64,000 nt of DNA from Candidatus Aenigmatarchaeota archaeon (GCA_016187335.1 JACPJW010000001.1:316547-380546); one strand, 5' to 3'; shown: positions 1-9,361, counted from the stretch's first letter. Program-made: numbers and translations. The notes: a model not told the origin generated them from the letters alone.

Positions 1-387
1 GTAGACCAGTTTGCTGCCTGAAGGAAGAAGGAATTTCGCCGTTGCTATGGGCAGCGCGGAAAACACGGTGTGTGCATGGACTATATCGCACCTGTTCTTG
101 CTGTTTATTTTCCTTATCTCCCTGACCGCGCGGGCGCCGAAAACAAGTTCCGTCAGCCTGAGAAGGAAAACGTTGCCGAATTTTGGCACCTTGTACCTCA
201 GGTAAACCGCCCCGTCAACGATTTCCTTTTCTTTGCTGCTGCTTTCCTTTCTGTCCAGAACATAAACATCGAACTTGTTTTTCGGCATGAACCTTGAAAT
301 CTCGTAAATTATGATTTCCGTGGCGCCGCCTCTTTTCGGCGGTATCGGGACTACTCCGGAGCCTATCATGACAACTGTTTTTTTCAT
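1..387 (-). CDS. glycosyltransferase family 4, N-terminal part (runs off left edge)
   Basis: The first 129 residues of a reading frame that starts at 387 and leaves the window. It opens MKKTVVMIGSGVVPIPPKRGG, a GT-B N-terminal Rossmann strand followed by a glycine-rich loop, and continues to IVHAHTVFSALP, the typical GT4 'VHAH' acceptor-domain motif. The ATG overlaps the stop of the upstream glycosyltransferase by four bases (ATGA), so the two are translationally coupled. Role inferred: transfer of a sugar to a lipid-linked or surface glycan. Donor and acceptor cannot be told, and the catalytic C-terminal half lies outside the window. Confidence 0.8.
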   Translation of the reverse strand, partial: MKKTVVMIGSGVVPIPPKRGGATEIIIYEISRFMPKNKFDVYVLDRKESSSKEKEIVDGAVYLRYKVPKFGNVFLLRLTELVFGARAVREIRKINSKNRCDIVHAHTVFSALPIATAKFLLPSGSKLVY

Positions 388-1544
388 CGCATCACGCTCT
401 CGTACACTTCAATATATTTCTTTGCGACGTTTTTCCAGTCGTATTGAGCTGCTTTTTTCAGGTTGTTCTCCCTTATTCTGCCGGCCGTTTTCCTGCTTTC
501 CAGCAATTCTATGCATGCCTTTGCCACGGCTTTGCTGTCCTTTGGTTTGACCAAGAAGCCGTTTTTCCTGTTCCCGATAATTTCCTTGTTGCCGGCAACG
601 TCCGTTGTCACGACGGGCAGGCCGGATGCCATGGCTTCAATAAGGGTGATGCCGAATCCCTCATACAATGTCGGGAAAACAAACAAGTCCGACGACTTCA
701 GCGCGCCTATTTTTGCTTCTTCAGGCAGAAACCCCAGAAATCTGGCGTTGTTTTCTATGCCGAGATTCCTGCATTTGTCCTCCAGATCCTTGTTCTGCCT
801 GTAGCCTATGAAAACCGCCTTTGCTTCAGGGAATTTATCCAGTATTTCCGGCATCGCTTCAAGAAAATATTTCCACCCCTTCCGGCGCGTAGGCTGGCCG
901 ACAAAAAGGAGTATCTTGCCCTCTATATCCATCTTTTTGAAATAGTTTTTTCCGGCCTTCCTGTATTTTTCAAGGATTATTCCGTTTGGTACAACGGATA
1001 TTTTGCCGGCATTTACGCCAAGCTTTATCAGTTCTGCCTTTTCCCATTCTGTCAGGGCAGTTATTTTGTCCGCCTGCAAAGGCAGATGTGCTAGCCAGTT
1101 TGCCGTGCGCCACGGGGATAAAAACGGGAAGCCTGCCTGTATATTTCCATTTATTCCCGCGGAAAACGGGTCCTCTGTGTCCATTACAATATAGGGGTCG
1201 TGGAAAATGCCGTGGACAGTGAAAACCGTCGGTATGTTTTTTATTTTTTTTCTTATAGTTGCGTAGCTCGATATAGGGGCCAGATGCCCGAGATGGTGCA
1301 TGTGCACAAGGTCAAAATCCCTGCCGAGCATGTACAGGAGCGACGAGGGCAGGACGGGGCTGAACCGCCTGACTTTTATGCCCTCGATTGTCTCTTCTGA
1401 AAGGGCATCATGCTTCTTCATCACGGAAGATGATGATATAACAGTGACATCGTGTCCCTTTCTGACAAGCTCTCTTGCAAGCCCGTATTCCGGAGTGTTC
1501 AAGTTCCTTATGACGCCCCCGCCTGAGGTCATCAGAATTTTCAT
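384..1544 (-). CDS. glycosyltransferase family 4 (GT-B fold)
   Basis: 386 residues, full length for GT4. The N-terminal half has the glycine-rich start (MKILMTSGGGVIR) and the LVHMHHLGH motif. The C-terminal half has the nucleotide-sugar site: GQPTRRKGW near residue 218, then a late FPTLYEGFGITLIEAM stretch with the retaining-GT4 E-x7-E pair. It probably retains anomeric configuration and works at the cytoplasmic face on a lipid carrier. It is first in a minus-strand pair with the partial GT4 at the edge and shares a divergent promoter with the methyltransferase at 1596. Sugar specificity is unknown. Confidence 0.88.
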   Translation of the reverse strand: MKILMTSGGGVIRNLNTPEYGLARELVRKGHDVTVISSSSVMKKHDALSEETIEGIKVRRFSPVLPSSLLYMLGRDFDLVHMHHLGHLAPISSYATIRKKIKNIPTVFTVHGIFHDPYIVMDTEDPFSAGINGNIQAGFPFLSPWRTANWLAHLPLQADKITALTEWEKAELIKLGVNAGKISVVPNGIILEKYRKAGKNYFKKMDIEGKILLFVGQPTRRKGWKYFLEAMPEILDKFPEAKAVFIGYRQNKDLEDKCRNLGIENNARFLGFLPEEAKIGALKSSDLFVFPTLYEGFGITLIEAMASGLPVVTTDVAGNKEIIGNRKNGFLVKPKDSKAVAKACIELLESRKTAGRIRENNLKKAAQYDWKNVAKKYIEVYESVMR

Positions 1545-1564
1545 AGAAATAGTTTCAGGGCAAG

Positions 1565-1573
1565 ACTTAAATC
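1565..1573. promoter_or_regulatory. shared bidirectional TATA box
   Basis: The sequence acttaaatc reads as a TATA element on both strands. Its centre is about 25 nt from the minus-strand start at 1544 and 27 nt from the plus-strand start at 1596. Both flanking genes would therefore be leaderless and fired from one element. Inferred from spacing only. Confidence 0.55.
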
Positions 1574-1595
1574 CTGTTTAAATGATGTTTTCTTT

Positions 1596-2168
1596 ATGAA
1601 TTTGTTCAGCACGCTTGTCAAGCCTTTGTGCCTCTGCAAGGCCAAGAAAATAGGAAAGCACTGCGGCCCTTACGTTAATGGAAGGGTTCTTGACGTGGGA
1701 TCCGGCCGCTGCCTTATAGCAAAGGAGTTGCAGGAAAACTACAATGTCAGGATGACCTGCATTGATGTTGATGACCTGAACGAAACCAGCCTGCCGCTGA
1801 TTGTTTACGACGGCAAAAAAATACCCTTCGGCGGCGGCAGGTTCGATACAGTCCTGCTTGTGTACGTCCTCCACCACTGCGAAGACCCTGTTGCCGTTCT
1901 CAAAGAATGCAGGCGTGTCTGCAAAAACGGCGGGAAAATAATAATCTTTGAGGATTTTGGTTTCATCTGGCTTACTTATTTTATGGACATTGTAGCAAAC
2001 AGGCTCCATAACGTTGCAACGCCGCTTAACTTCAGGAGCAGGAAAGAATGGGAAAAAACGTTCAGAAGGCTCGGTTTCAGCCTGATTTATTCAGAAGACG
2101 GCGTGGAAAAACAGGTCTTCTATCCTTTTGTTGAGCATACGATGTTCGTGCTGAGGGTGAGGAAATGA
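1596..2168 (+). CDS. class I SAM-dependent methyltransferase
   Basis: 190 residues. Motif I is VLDVGSGRCLIA (about residues 31-42), followed by an acidic motif II end (CIDVDD), FDTVLLVYVLHHCEDP as motif IV/post-II, and the LKECRRVCKNGGKIIIFED strand typical of UbiE/Methyltransf_11 proteins. It probably methylates a glycan or lipid intermediate, given its neighbours. The last four bases overlap the next gene (ATGA), so it is coupled to the polytopic membrane protein downstream. The start is set by a TATA-like element 22-30 nt upstream. Confidence 0.85.
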   Translation: MNLFSTLVKPLCLCKAKKIGKHCGPYVNGRVLDVGSGRCLIAKELQENYNVRMTCIDVDDLNETSLPLIVYDGKKIPFGGGRFDTVLLVYVLHHCEDPVAVLKECRRVCKNGGKIIIFEDFGFIWLTYFMDIVANRLHNVATPLNFRSRKEWEKTFRRLGFSLIYSEDGVEKQVFYPFVEHTMFVLRVRK

Positions 2169-3988
2169 AATTTAAAGTCCGGAACTATCTGCCGGAAAAC
2201 AAATTTCTCATATTGCTGATTATAGTTCTTTCATTAACAGGACCTGCCCATTACGCCTTAAACTATTTCTTTCCTCCGGAAGGTACTGTCTTTGTCGGCT
2301 ATACCGATGATGCTTACATGCTGACACTGATGAAATCTTGGGGAAATGATTTTAACGACCCGTGGAGCTTTGACGGAGGGAAAGTATGGCATAATCCTCT
2401 TATAGGCTCCACGTATTTGTTCCTGATTCTTGGCCTGATCCCCTGGCTGCTTAAAATAAACTTGTATGTAGCCTTCGTTTTCTTCAAATTTCTTTTTGCC
2501 CTCATCTATTACATTGTTGTTTACAACCTGATTTCCGTTTTTGTGAAAGACACGAATAGGAGGAATATTGCCTTTGTTTTGTTTGCCCTCTCAGCAGGCA
2601 TCGGTGGAATAATTTATATCTTGGCAAGATTGATTTTCGGCCCGACAGAATATTTAGGTTTGATAGGCTATGCTTTTACCAGAGAGTTTGACGAACTCGG
2701 GGCAGTTGCGCATTCGCTGACCCATGTATTCAGGCTTTATTATGTTATTCCTGAGACGACAGCTTACCTTTCGCTGCTGTTTTTTATTAATAACAGAAAG
2801 CTGATTTCAGGCTTCTTTCTCGGGCTTACATTCCTTTTGTATCCCATGCATGCCGTCTCTATGGCGATTGTGCTGCTCTTGTACGTTGTAATAAAAAATG
2901 GTTTCCGGGTCAAAGAAACTTTGCAGCAGTTATGGCCGGTTTATGGCATGGCCGCGCCGTTTGGTTTTGCATGGATAATACCCAGCCTGCAGAGGCCTTA
3001 CTATTACGAGGCAACGAAGCTGGCATATGAAAATGTCCCGACATTAAACATAGCAGTAAGCTTTTTCTTTTCCCTGATGCTGGCAGCTTACTATTTTTAT
3101 AAAAACCGTCCGGGGATATTTCCAAACAAGTTTTCTATCGGAATTCTTGCTGGTCTTCTGGTTTTGTTCTCGGTTGAGAACATGTACAAATATGTTTTAT
3201 TTGCAGAAACTGCAGGCAATCCTTTTTTCAAGAACTTCATATCAGGCTTGGGTATAAAATGGATTTTTGACGGCGCCTATAGTTACTCGTTTATCATAGA
3301 AATTTTGATGCTTGCAGCGGCGGTGGCCGTGGTATTTCAGCTGATAAAATCAAAACTGGGTTTTGAAGCGAAATTTTTCGCTTCCTGGGCCGTTTCGTTC
3401 GTAGTCTTGTCGGGACTGGCTCCGCAAAACTTTGGTTACATCCTGAATCCCCTTCGTTTCGGGCCTTATCTCTTGTTCCCGTTGTCTATGCTTGCTCTTT
3501 ACGGGCTGCTGGAATTATCGAAGAACGTGAAAATAAACTTTTTCAGAAACCCTTTGATTGTCCTGCTGCTCATAATTTTGCTGTCGCTGCCATCCATAGC
3601 GGGGTACAATTTATGGCTCCAGAAATCTGCCAGAACATCTGATGCGTTTTATTCAATGGATGAGTATAATGCACTTCTTTTCCTCAAAAACCAGCCGGAT
3701 GGCGTTGTGTTTAGCTCGACAAGATATGGGCCCTACATTCCTTACTACACCGGAAAGTACGGGTTCATTTTCTCCGGTAGAAGGAAGCCTGAAGGCCTGT
3801 TGTCCAATGTGAACCGGGATTCAGATAATTTCTATAATGTATCTACTTCCGTTCAGCAGCGTGAAGAAATTCTTGGTGCTTACAACATAACTTATGTCAT
3901 TGTCGGTCCCAATGAAAAGGGCATTGAACTGCCATCAAGCTTGGTCAGAATCAGAAGCGGAGGAGCGGAGGTTTATGCCAGATATTGA
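2165..3988 (+). CDS. polytopic membrane protein, probable GT-C type glycosyltransferase (paralogue 1)
   Basis: 607 residues with about a dozen hydrophobic segments and a C-terminal soluble tail of roughly 110 residues. After the first membrane helix comes a loop with PPEGTVFVGYTDDAYM. A di-acidic motif in the first external loop is the hallmark of GT-C enzymes such as PMT and STT3. The tail begins NALLFLKNQPDGVVFSS, like the extracytoplasmic domains after GT-C membrane cores. It is clearly related to the 583-residue protein at 6560-8311. Inferred role: transfer of a sugar from a polyprenyl-phosphate sugar outside the membrane. No family name can be assigned with certainty. Confidence 0.65.
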   Translation: MKFKVRNYLPENKFLILLIIVLSLTGPAHYALNYFFPPEGTVFVGYTDDAYMLTLMKSWGNDFNDPWSFDGGKVWHNPLIGSTYLFLILGLIPWLLKINLYVAFVFFKFLFALIYYIVVYNLISVFVKDTNRRNIAFVLFALSAGIGGIIYILARLIFGPTEYLGLIGYAFTREFDELGAVAHSLTHVFRLYYVIPETTAYLSLLFFINNRKLISGFFLGLTFLLYPMHAVSMAIVLLLYVVIKNGFRVKETLQQLWPVYGMAAPFGFAWIIPSLQRPYYYEATKLAYENVPTLNIAVSFFFSLMLAAYYFYKNRPGIFPNKFSIGILAGLLVLFSVENMYKYVLFAETAGNPFFKNFISGLGIKWIFDGAYSYSFIIEILMLAAAVAVVFQLIKSKLGFEAKFFASWAVSFVVLSGLAPQNFGYILNPLRFGPYLLFPLSMLALYGLLELSKNVKINFFRNPLIVLLLIILLSLPSIAGYNLWLQKSARTSDAFYSMDEYNALLFLKNQPDGVVFSSTRYGPYIPYYTGKYGFIFSGRRKPEGLLSNVNRDSDNFYNVSTSVQQREEILGAYNITYVIVGPNEKGIELPSSLVRIRSGGAEVYARY

Positions 3989-3990
3989 TG

Positions 3991-4875
3991 TTATTTCAGT
4001 CGTATTTTTTTCATGATGAATTGCAAATCATGTATGTCCTTGTAAGATACGTATTTTGAAGGCTCTCTTGTTCTGATGCAGAAAGGAAGCCCCCTGATGG
4101 CATCAAAAAGCCCCTTAAAATAAGAAGGCAGTGTTCTGTTCCTTGACGCCTTGCTGTAAAAAACCAGGGCCATGATAAAGGAGCCTAAAACAGCATCCAG
4201 CGGCTTGCCGTTCCTCCAGTAATGCCATATGGAGTTTCTTGTCATGTAGTAGGTCGTGAAAGGCGTTACTCTTGTAGTGTTCTTTTTGTGAAAAACTTTC
4301 CATTCAGGATAAAATAAAATCCTGAACCCCCTGTTAAGCAGCCTCGAAGATAAATCTGCTTCGTTGTTGTAGCCGAAAAATTCTTCGCAGAATCTCATCT
4401 GCTCCCTGTGCTTATTCCTGTAAGCGAAGCATGAGCCGTGAAAATCCCTGGTGTAGCCTTCTTTCAGTGCCAAGGATTTTATCAAAGGCTCTTCTATGTC
4501 GCCGGCTATGATTATTGTTGAAGGCGGCTCTTTCTCGAATTTTTCAGCGACCCTTTTTATATGGTCCTTGCCGACCAGAACATCCTGATCCAGGGCGGCA
4601 ACGTAATCTATGTTTTCTGACACAGACGAAAACGCTTTATTGTATCCGGCAGCATATCCGTAGTTTTTATTCAGCTGGATGAAGCGCACAAACGGGAATT
4701 CCTTTTTTATCATTTCTTCGGTGCCGTCAGAGGAGGCATTGTCAACGACTATGACTTCGTCCGGCTTCAGCGACTGTTTTTTAACGCAATTAAGCAGCTC
4801 TCTTAAGTCATTCTTCGCGTTCCAGCTCAGGGTTATTGAAGCTATTCTCGGCTTTCTTTTGGGTTTTGCATGCAT
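3991..4875 (-). CDS. glycosyltransferase family 2
   Basis: 294 residues from the ATG at 4875. An in-frame GTG at 4920 would add 15 residues, but a TTTAAA box at 4898-4903 sits 23-28 nt before 4875 and favours the shorter, leaderless form. GT-A features: ITLSWNAKNDL, VVDNASSDGT, YAAGYNKAF, and ALDQDVLV, which occupies the DxD position as DQD. The C-terminal region resembles rhamnosyl-type GT2 enzymes (YNNEADLSSRLL). Predicted to be a cytoplasmic glycan-assembly enzyme. It follows the membrane protein on the opposite strand. Confidence 0.85.
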   Translation of the reverse strand: MHAKPKRKPRIASITLSWNAKNDLRELLNCVKKQSLKPDEVIVVDNASSDGTEEMIKKEFPFVRFIQLNKNYGYAAGYNKAFSSVSENIDYVAALDQDVLVGKDHIKRVAEKFEKEPPSTIIIAGDIEEPLIKSLALKEGYTRDFHGSCFAYRNKHREQMRFCEEFFGYNNEADLSSRLLNRGFRILFYPEWKVFHKKNTTRVTPFTTYYMTRNSIWHYWRNGKPLDAVLGSFIMALVFYSKASRNRTLPSYFKGLFDAIRGLPFCIRTREPSKYVSYKDIHDLQFIMKKIRLK

Positions 4876-4897
4876 GCAATAAATAGGAAAAATAAGG

Positions 4898-4903
4898 TTT
4901 AAA
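4898..4903 (-). promoter_or_regulatory. TATA box for the GT2 gene
   Basis: TTTAAA on the minus strand, 23-28 nt before the ATG at 4875. The position fits leaderless transcription and decides that start over the upstream GTG. Confidence 0.5.
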
Positions 4904-4916
4904 TGCTCTGAAAAAA

Positions 4917-5768
4917 TCACGGGTTTCGTGCCATATAAACGACTCCGCCAGGCGAAATCTCGAACGAATCATGGTCGTTAGGAACGTAAACATTTACGCC
5001 TCTTTCTCTCGCTCGTTGACTATGGTAGGCAATTTCCGAGGTCGTCTTCCGCGCAGGATTATCCATATGAACAAGGGCGACGTGGGGTATTCCGGCAGAA
5101 ATGCAGAAATCAACAAGTTCTTCTATTCCCTGGTGGGTTCTTGTTGATTCCCCGAAGTGGAATGCCTCGTATGCAAGGAATTTTACTCTCCCGCCGTATA
5201 GTTTCTTTGTTCCGTCTCTCAGACGGCCGTCTCCACCGATGCCGAAGGAGTAGTTTCCACAGTCGAAGAAATATGCAAGATTCGGGGCGCTGTGGTCCGT
5301 TTCAGCAGCTTCAATGTTCTTGAATCCTAGTTTTAGTGCCAGACGCCTAAAGGCTTCTTCATCCGTCGGTTTCAGGGGGATTCTTTCAACGTCCAGATAT
5401 CCTTCTCCGTATTGCGGGAGAAAGTCGTAATCAGCTTGAACCCTGCTGCCTAGATTTTCTATTGCAGTTTGTTCCCCGGCTACAATTAATTTCCTTCTTT
5501 TTGCGGCGGGTCGCAATTCATTTATTATTGCAAGCTCTTCGCCGGAAACGCCTCCGGCATGGTCCCAGTGGGTATGCGTGAGAAGAATCGCATCAGGTCT
5601 TGTGAGGAATTTTTCACGGCCGTATAATTTGCAGAATGAATCCGGGACGTTCGCGCCGCAATCAACCTGTGCGGTAGTTTTTCCGTTGTCTATCATATAC
5701 GAGGTGTTTCTCCTTCCCTCGTCATCGACAAACACGCCTGTGCCTAAAAGAGTCAGTCTGACTGTCAT
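4917..5768 (-). CDS. metallo-beta-lactamase fold hydrolase
   Basis: 283 residues. The MBL motif appears as LTHTHWDHAGG (HxHxDH), with further likely metal ligands in ETDHSAPN and LVHMDN. The N-terminus TLLGTGVFVDDEGRRNTSY resembles the RNase Z/YhfI-like branch, where TxLGT is followed by a substrate loop. Binuclear zinc hydrolase is a safe class call. The substrate (phosphodiester, cyclic nucleotide or RNA) is open. A TATA-like tctttaaatcc lies 23-33 nt before the start. Confidence 0.8.
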   Translation of the reverse strand: MTVRLTLLGTGVFVDDEGRRNTSYMIDNGKTTAQVDCGANVPDSFCKLYGREKFLTRPDAILLTHTHWDHAGGVSGEELAIINELRPAAKRRKLIVAGEQTAIENLGSRVQADYDFLPQYGEGYLDVERIPLKPTDEEAFRRLALKLGFKNIEAAETDHSAPNLAYFFDCGNYSFGIGGDGRLRDGTKKLYGGRVKFLAYEAFHFGESTRTHQGIEELVDFCISAGIPHVALVHMDNPARKTTSEIAYHSQRARERGVNVYVPNDHDSFEISPGGVVYMARNP

Positions 5769-5872
5769 TTTCGTTGACTATCCTGAAAGGGGATTTAAAG
5801 ATAATTCCTGTTGTTTTATCGTGGTTATCATAAGGCACCGCGTGAACAACTTCATCGTAACGTGATAAAGAA

Positions 5873-6565
5873 ATGGGAAAACTGATAGTGGCTTTTGATG
5901 TCGACGGCAACTTGGTAAGATCCGTTGATGCGTATCAGGAAGTATTTTCCGAGGTAGCTGGAAATTACGGTGTTCCAAAAGAAAGGCATTATGGTCATCT
6001 TATCAGAACAACCGGAGACCCTATAGAAAAACAGTTTGGCGCCGTCATGGATTTGCCTTGTGAACATCCTCAGGTCCTTGAAGCTGTGGCAGGATGGAGA
6101 AGAATGGCGTATTCTCCGGATAAGATAGCTCCTCTTTATGGGGACGTATTGCCTTGTTTTGAAGCTCTGAAAACCGCCGGGTATCGGCTTTGTGCGACAA
6201 GCAGCATGAAACAAGACCATTTAGAAAGGACTGCCCGTGCGCACGGATTTGGTCAGTGGCTTAGTTTTTGGCTGGGGACAGACGACCGTTTAATCGATAA
6301 ATCACACCACAAGCCGATGATTATAGGGCGTTTCGGTATTACACCAGCTGAATTTGAAGGCTGCTCGTATTTATCAGGCGACGGCAAGGTTGATATGAGG
6401 ATAGCAAAGAGATGGGGCTCCAGAGGTGTTTTCACGGTTCGCCGGGGCTATGAAGGCAAGTCTTCCGAAGAAGTTCTTGGTCTTCTGGGAGAAGAAGGAT
6501 ACGAAGCGTTTGCCGTTGTTAAATCGCTGACAGAACTGCCTGATGTGATTTTTAGCGATTCATAA
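5873..6565 (+). CDS. HAD-superfamily phosphatase
   Basis: 230 residues. Motif I is FDVDGNLV (about residues 7-14), keeping both catalytic Asp residues but with Asn where Thr or Val is usual. Motif II is CATSS, motif III a lysine in HHKPMIIGRF, and motif IV SGDGKVDMRIA. The C1-type helical cap lies between motifs I and II, as in phosphoglycolate phosphatase-like enzymes. It probably dephosphorylates a small sugar phosphate. It overlaps the tail of the convergent membrane-protein gene by six bases. Confidence 0.82.
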   Translation: MGKLIVAFDVDGNLVRSVDAYQEVFSEVAGNYGVPKERHYGHLIRTTGDPIEKQFGAVMDLPCEHPQVLEAVAGWRRMAYSPDKIAPLYGDVLPCFEALKTAGYRLCATSSMKQDHLERTARAHGFGQWLSFWLGTDDRLIDKSHHKPMIIGRFGITPAEFEGCSYLSGDGKVDMRIAKRWGSRGVFTVRRGYEGKSSEEVLGLLGEEGYEAFAVVKSLTELPDVIFSDS

Positions 6566-8311
6566 CGATGAAGTCAGCATCGCCTTGTTTACCCTGTATA
6601 TCCGGGCCCCGTTGTCGTAAATCTTTTCCAGGTACGGATAAGAATCGAAATTGATGTTTTCTCCGCTCCTTCGAAAAACGAAACCGACGTTGTTTTTTGA
6701 TATGAATTCAGCCGCCCCCTGTGAGGTAGCTTTCCCTGAATAAATCTCGGCTATCACCTCCTTCTTCTCGGCCCTGCCAGGCCCGCCGCCCTGGTATTGG
6801 GATTCCGCGGGATGGTAAAGCGCGTAATGGCCTGACCACACTGGAAGGAAGTAATTAGTATCGTCAGAAGCCATGACGATGCCTTTTGGCTGCTTTTCCA
6901 GGAATATCATTGCGTCCTTGTCTGCCTTGTCAAAATAAGTCTGGCCTATTATCCTGTCCGCCATCTGGAACCGGTAGTTGTATGCAAGGAAAGACGTAAC
7001 AGCTAAAATTCCAAGAAAGATAAAAATCGCGTTTCTGCTTATATTGTAAGATTTCGCCTTCGCGGCGAATGAGTCAAAATACAGGGCGGCGAGCATCGCA
7101 AGCGGTATGTGCAATATGTACCCCATCCTGTACTGCTGCCAGAAAGCGTATTTCGGGTTGAAAATCGACAGAGGGAAAAATGCCAGCGCGAACAACAGGG
7201 TAAATTTATGCCTTCTGTCCATGTTCGATTCAAGGACAAACCACGCGACGGCAAAAAGAGACAGGAGCATGATTTCCGTTACGTCCACGGCAAGCGTGGG
7301 GAGGTTTATTGAATTGAAAGGCGGCACTGAAAGCGATTTTAGTTCGGAAACCATCAGTATTGTTGAAAGGACGCCGGCAATTCCCGCTATCTTCCAGTGC
7401 TTTTTCAGCAGTTCAGTGTTCGCAAGGAAAATTATGAGCAGCAGGAAGAAATAGCTGCCTGCTATCCCTACCAGATGCGCCCTCCACCAGAGGCTGTTCT
7501 GGCTGTAAAGGGTGAAGTATTCCGGGTGGCTGAACCTTGCGTAGAGCCACGGTACGAGAAATGCTGACGCTATCAGGCACGGCTTCCACGCCTCGTCAAA
7601 GGATTTTTTCGCCTTTTCGCTTATCGAACCGTTCTTTCCTGAAATGCTGTAGAGGAGTAGGAGTCCGGCAAAAGCAAATCCGAAGAACGGGTAGAAAAAG
7701 AAAGTCGCGCCTAAAGCCAGTGCCGCTTCCGTTTTCCTGCCCTTGCTGAAAAGTAAAAGCGAAACCAGGCCTGTTATAAGGGGCAGGTAATAGTAGACGC
7801 GGGAGATGTTGCTCAGTATGGAAAATTCAAAGCTGAATCCCTCCGCAAATCTTTCGATGCCTGTAAAAATATAAACAGCGTACCCGAAAGTCATAAGGCC
7901 AAGGGGCAGCAGGAAAAATACAAACGCAAGCTCATGATTCCTAGGCATAAGGGCTTCCATTGTTTTGAACAGGACAGCAAGGAATATGATAAAGAGGACG
8001 AATTTTGCAATTATGTTCATGAGAAGTGCGTCTATTCCAAGGAGCATGCGCAAATAGCCTAAAGGTATGTAAGCGTAGGGCGATGCGAGTGCGCCATTGA
8101 AAAACACCTTCTCTCCCGGAGACCACGGGTTGTCAAAGCCGTATTCAGGCGAGCGCATAATGCCCATCACCAGTGCTTCATCACTGTCATAGGCCATGAA
8201 CGTCTTGCCGGGCGGCGGGTAATTTATCAGAAGGAAGTAATGCAAAGGCTCTATGAGCGCGGCAACCAGGATTACGACAAGCCATTTCTTGTCAATGAAG
8301 CGTGTTTTCAT
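6560..8311 (-). CDS. polytopic membrane protein, probable GT-C type glycosyltransferase (paralogue 2)
   Basis: 583 residues with about twelve hydrophobic segments and a soluble C-terminus. It shares with the 2165-3988 protein the first-loop pattern P-HY-L...PP-G..F..Y..D.A..M, the NPWS motif, a central (R)xYYxxP segment and the tail pattern FL..QP.G....S. Here the acidic pair is DSDEA. The two are diverged duplicates set in the same locus in opposite orientations. Function is inferred as in paralogue 1: an extracytoplasmic glycosyl transfer enzyme. The name remains provisional. Confidence 0.62.
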   Translation of the reverse strand: MKTRFIDKKWLVVILVAALIEPLHYFLLINYPPPGKTFMAYDSDEALVMGIMRSPEYGFDNPWSPGEKVFFNGALASPYAYIPLGYLRMLLGIDALLMNIIAKFVLFIIFLAVLFKTMEALMPRNHELAFVFFLLPLGLMTFGYAVYIFTGIERFAEGFSFEFSILSNISRVYYYLPLITGLVSLLLFSKGRKTEAALALGATFFFYPFFGFAFAGLLLLYSISGKNGSISEKAKKSFDEAWKPCLIASAFLVPWLYARFSHPEYFTLYSQNSLWWRAHLVGIAGSYFFLLLIIFLANTELLKKHWKIAGIAGVLSTILMVSELKSLSVPPFNSINLPTLAVDVTEIMLLSLFAVAWFVLESNMDRRHKFTLLFALAFFPLSIFNPKYAFWQQYRMGYILHIPLAMLAALYFDSFAAKAKSYNISRNAIFIFLGILAVTSFLAYNYRFQMADRIIGQTYFDKADKDAMIFLEKQPKGIVMASDDTNYFLPVWSGHYALYHPAESQYQGGGPGRAEKKEVIAEIYSGKATSQGAAEFISKNNVGFVFRRSGENINFDSYPYLEKIYDNGARIYRVNKAMLTSSL

Positions 8312-8326
8312 CTGTATCCCCGCAAG

Positions 8327-9361
8327 CTAAAAGTAAAAGCTGACCTTGGAAAATTCAAAGCGTTTGAAGTGCATGTCTTCTATTACCTGCTTCGCCTCGC
8401 TCAGGTGAAAGCCGTGTGTTATTACGGGCAGCGGGTTTATTTTCTTTTCTTTTATGGCGTTGAGCGATTCGTCCCATTCGTTTGCAGACGTGAGCGAATT
8501 CCACGAACCTGTTATTGATATTTCCCTTCTCAGGATGCGGGAAAAGGCGCTCTGGTCGAGGATGAAATTTTTCATTGGGTTGCCTAAAAATACCACCTTG
8601 CCTCCTTTTGCCGCCGACAGGACGCTTTGCGTCTGCAGCTCGTCAGAGCCCGAGCACTCGAAAACCGTGTCCGCTCCCGAGCCGTCGGTGGCTTCGTTTA
8701 TGGCCGTGGACGCCTCCGCATCTCTTGTATCGACCAGATGGTCCAGGCCTAATGTTTTTGCTATCTTGAATCTGTGGTCATTTCTGTCGACGCATATGAT
8801 TTTTTTTGCGCCCAATGTCCTTGCCCATTGGGCAGTCATGATGCCTATCGGCCCGAGCCCCATTACGGCAACCGTCTCGCTGTTGCCCGTTATTCTGTGG
8901 GCATGCAGTGTTACTGCTGCAGGCTCCGTCATTACCGCTTCCTCAAAGGAGACTCCGCGCGGGATTTTCACGGCGTTTTCCGCGGGGCATTTTACAAACT
9001 CGGCGTATCCGCCGTCGCTTCTGGACCCTAAATAATCATACTTGTCGCACAGGTTATACTTGCCTTTAATGCATTGATGGCATTTCTTGCACGGTATTAT
9101 GGGGTAAACCGCGACCCTGTCGTCTATTTCAACGTTTTGCACGTTCATGCCTTTTTCAGCCACGGCGCCGCAAAATTCGTGGCCGGGTATTACAGGATAG
9201 AAGTAGAAGCCCGTCCTCATCGACCTCACGACATCTGTGCTGCATATCCCTGATCTTTTTGTCTGTACAATTATTTCGTTGTCCCCGCATTCCGGTATTG
9301 GCACTTTCTTGTAGTTCCAGTTCCCCAGTCCTTCCAGAACGGCGGCGTACATCGTTTCCAT
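8327..9361 (-). CDS. zinc-dependent medium-chain alcohol/polyol dehydrogenase
   Basis: 344 residues. Catalytic zinc ligands are seen in RSGICSTDVV and PGHEFCGAV. Four structural-zinc cysteines lie in IPCKKCHQCIKGKYNLCD. The NAD(P) Rossmann motif is VMGLGPIGIM followed by the acidic VDRND. The pattern is that of sorbitol/threonine dehydrogenase and galactitol-1-phosphate dehydrogenase relatives. It starts 22-30 nt after a gtttaaaac box. A second MDR gene diverges from the same intergenic space. Likely substrate: a polyol, keto-sugar or their phosphate. Confidence 0.85.
   Translation of the reverse strand: METMYAAVLEGLGNWNYKKVPIPECGDNEIIVQTKRSGICSTDVVRSMRTGFYFYPVIPGHEFCGAVAEKGMNVQNVEIDDRVAVYPIIPCKKCHQCIKGKYNLCDKYDYLGSRSDGGYAEFVKCPAENAVKIPRGVSFEEAVMTEPAAVTLHAHRITGNSETVAVMGLGPIGIMTAQWARTLGAKKIICVDRNDHRFKIAKTLGLDHLVDTRDAEASTAINEATDGSGADTVFECSGSDELQTQSVLSAAKGGKVVFLGNPMKNFILDQSAFSRILRREISITGSWNSLTSANEWDESLNAIKEKKINPLPVITHGFHLSEAKQVIEDMHFKRFEFSKVSFYF

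Noticed and set aside
444-1094. Plus-strand open frame of 216 codons opposite the glycosyltransferase
   Set aside because: Antisense to a GT4 gene with clear motifs; the frame encodes no family-like sequence.
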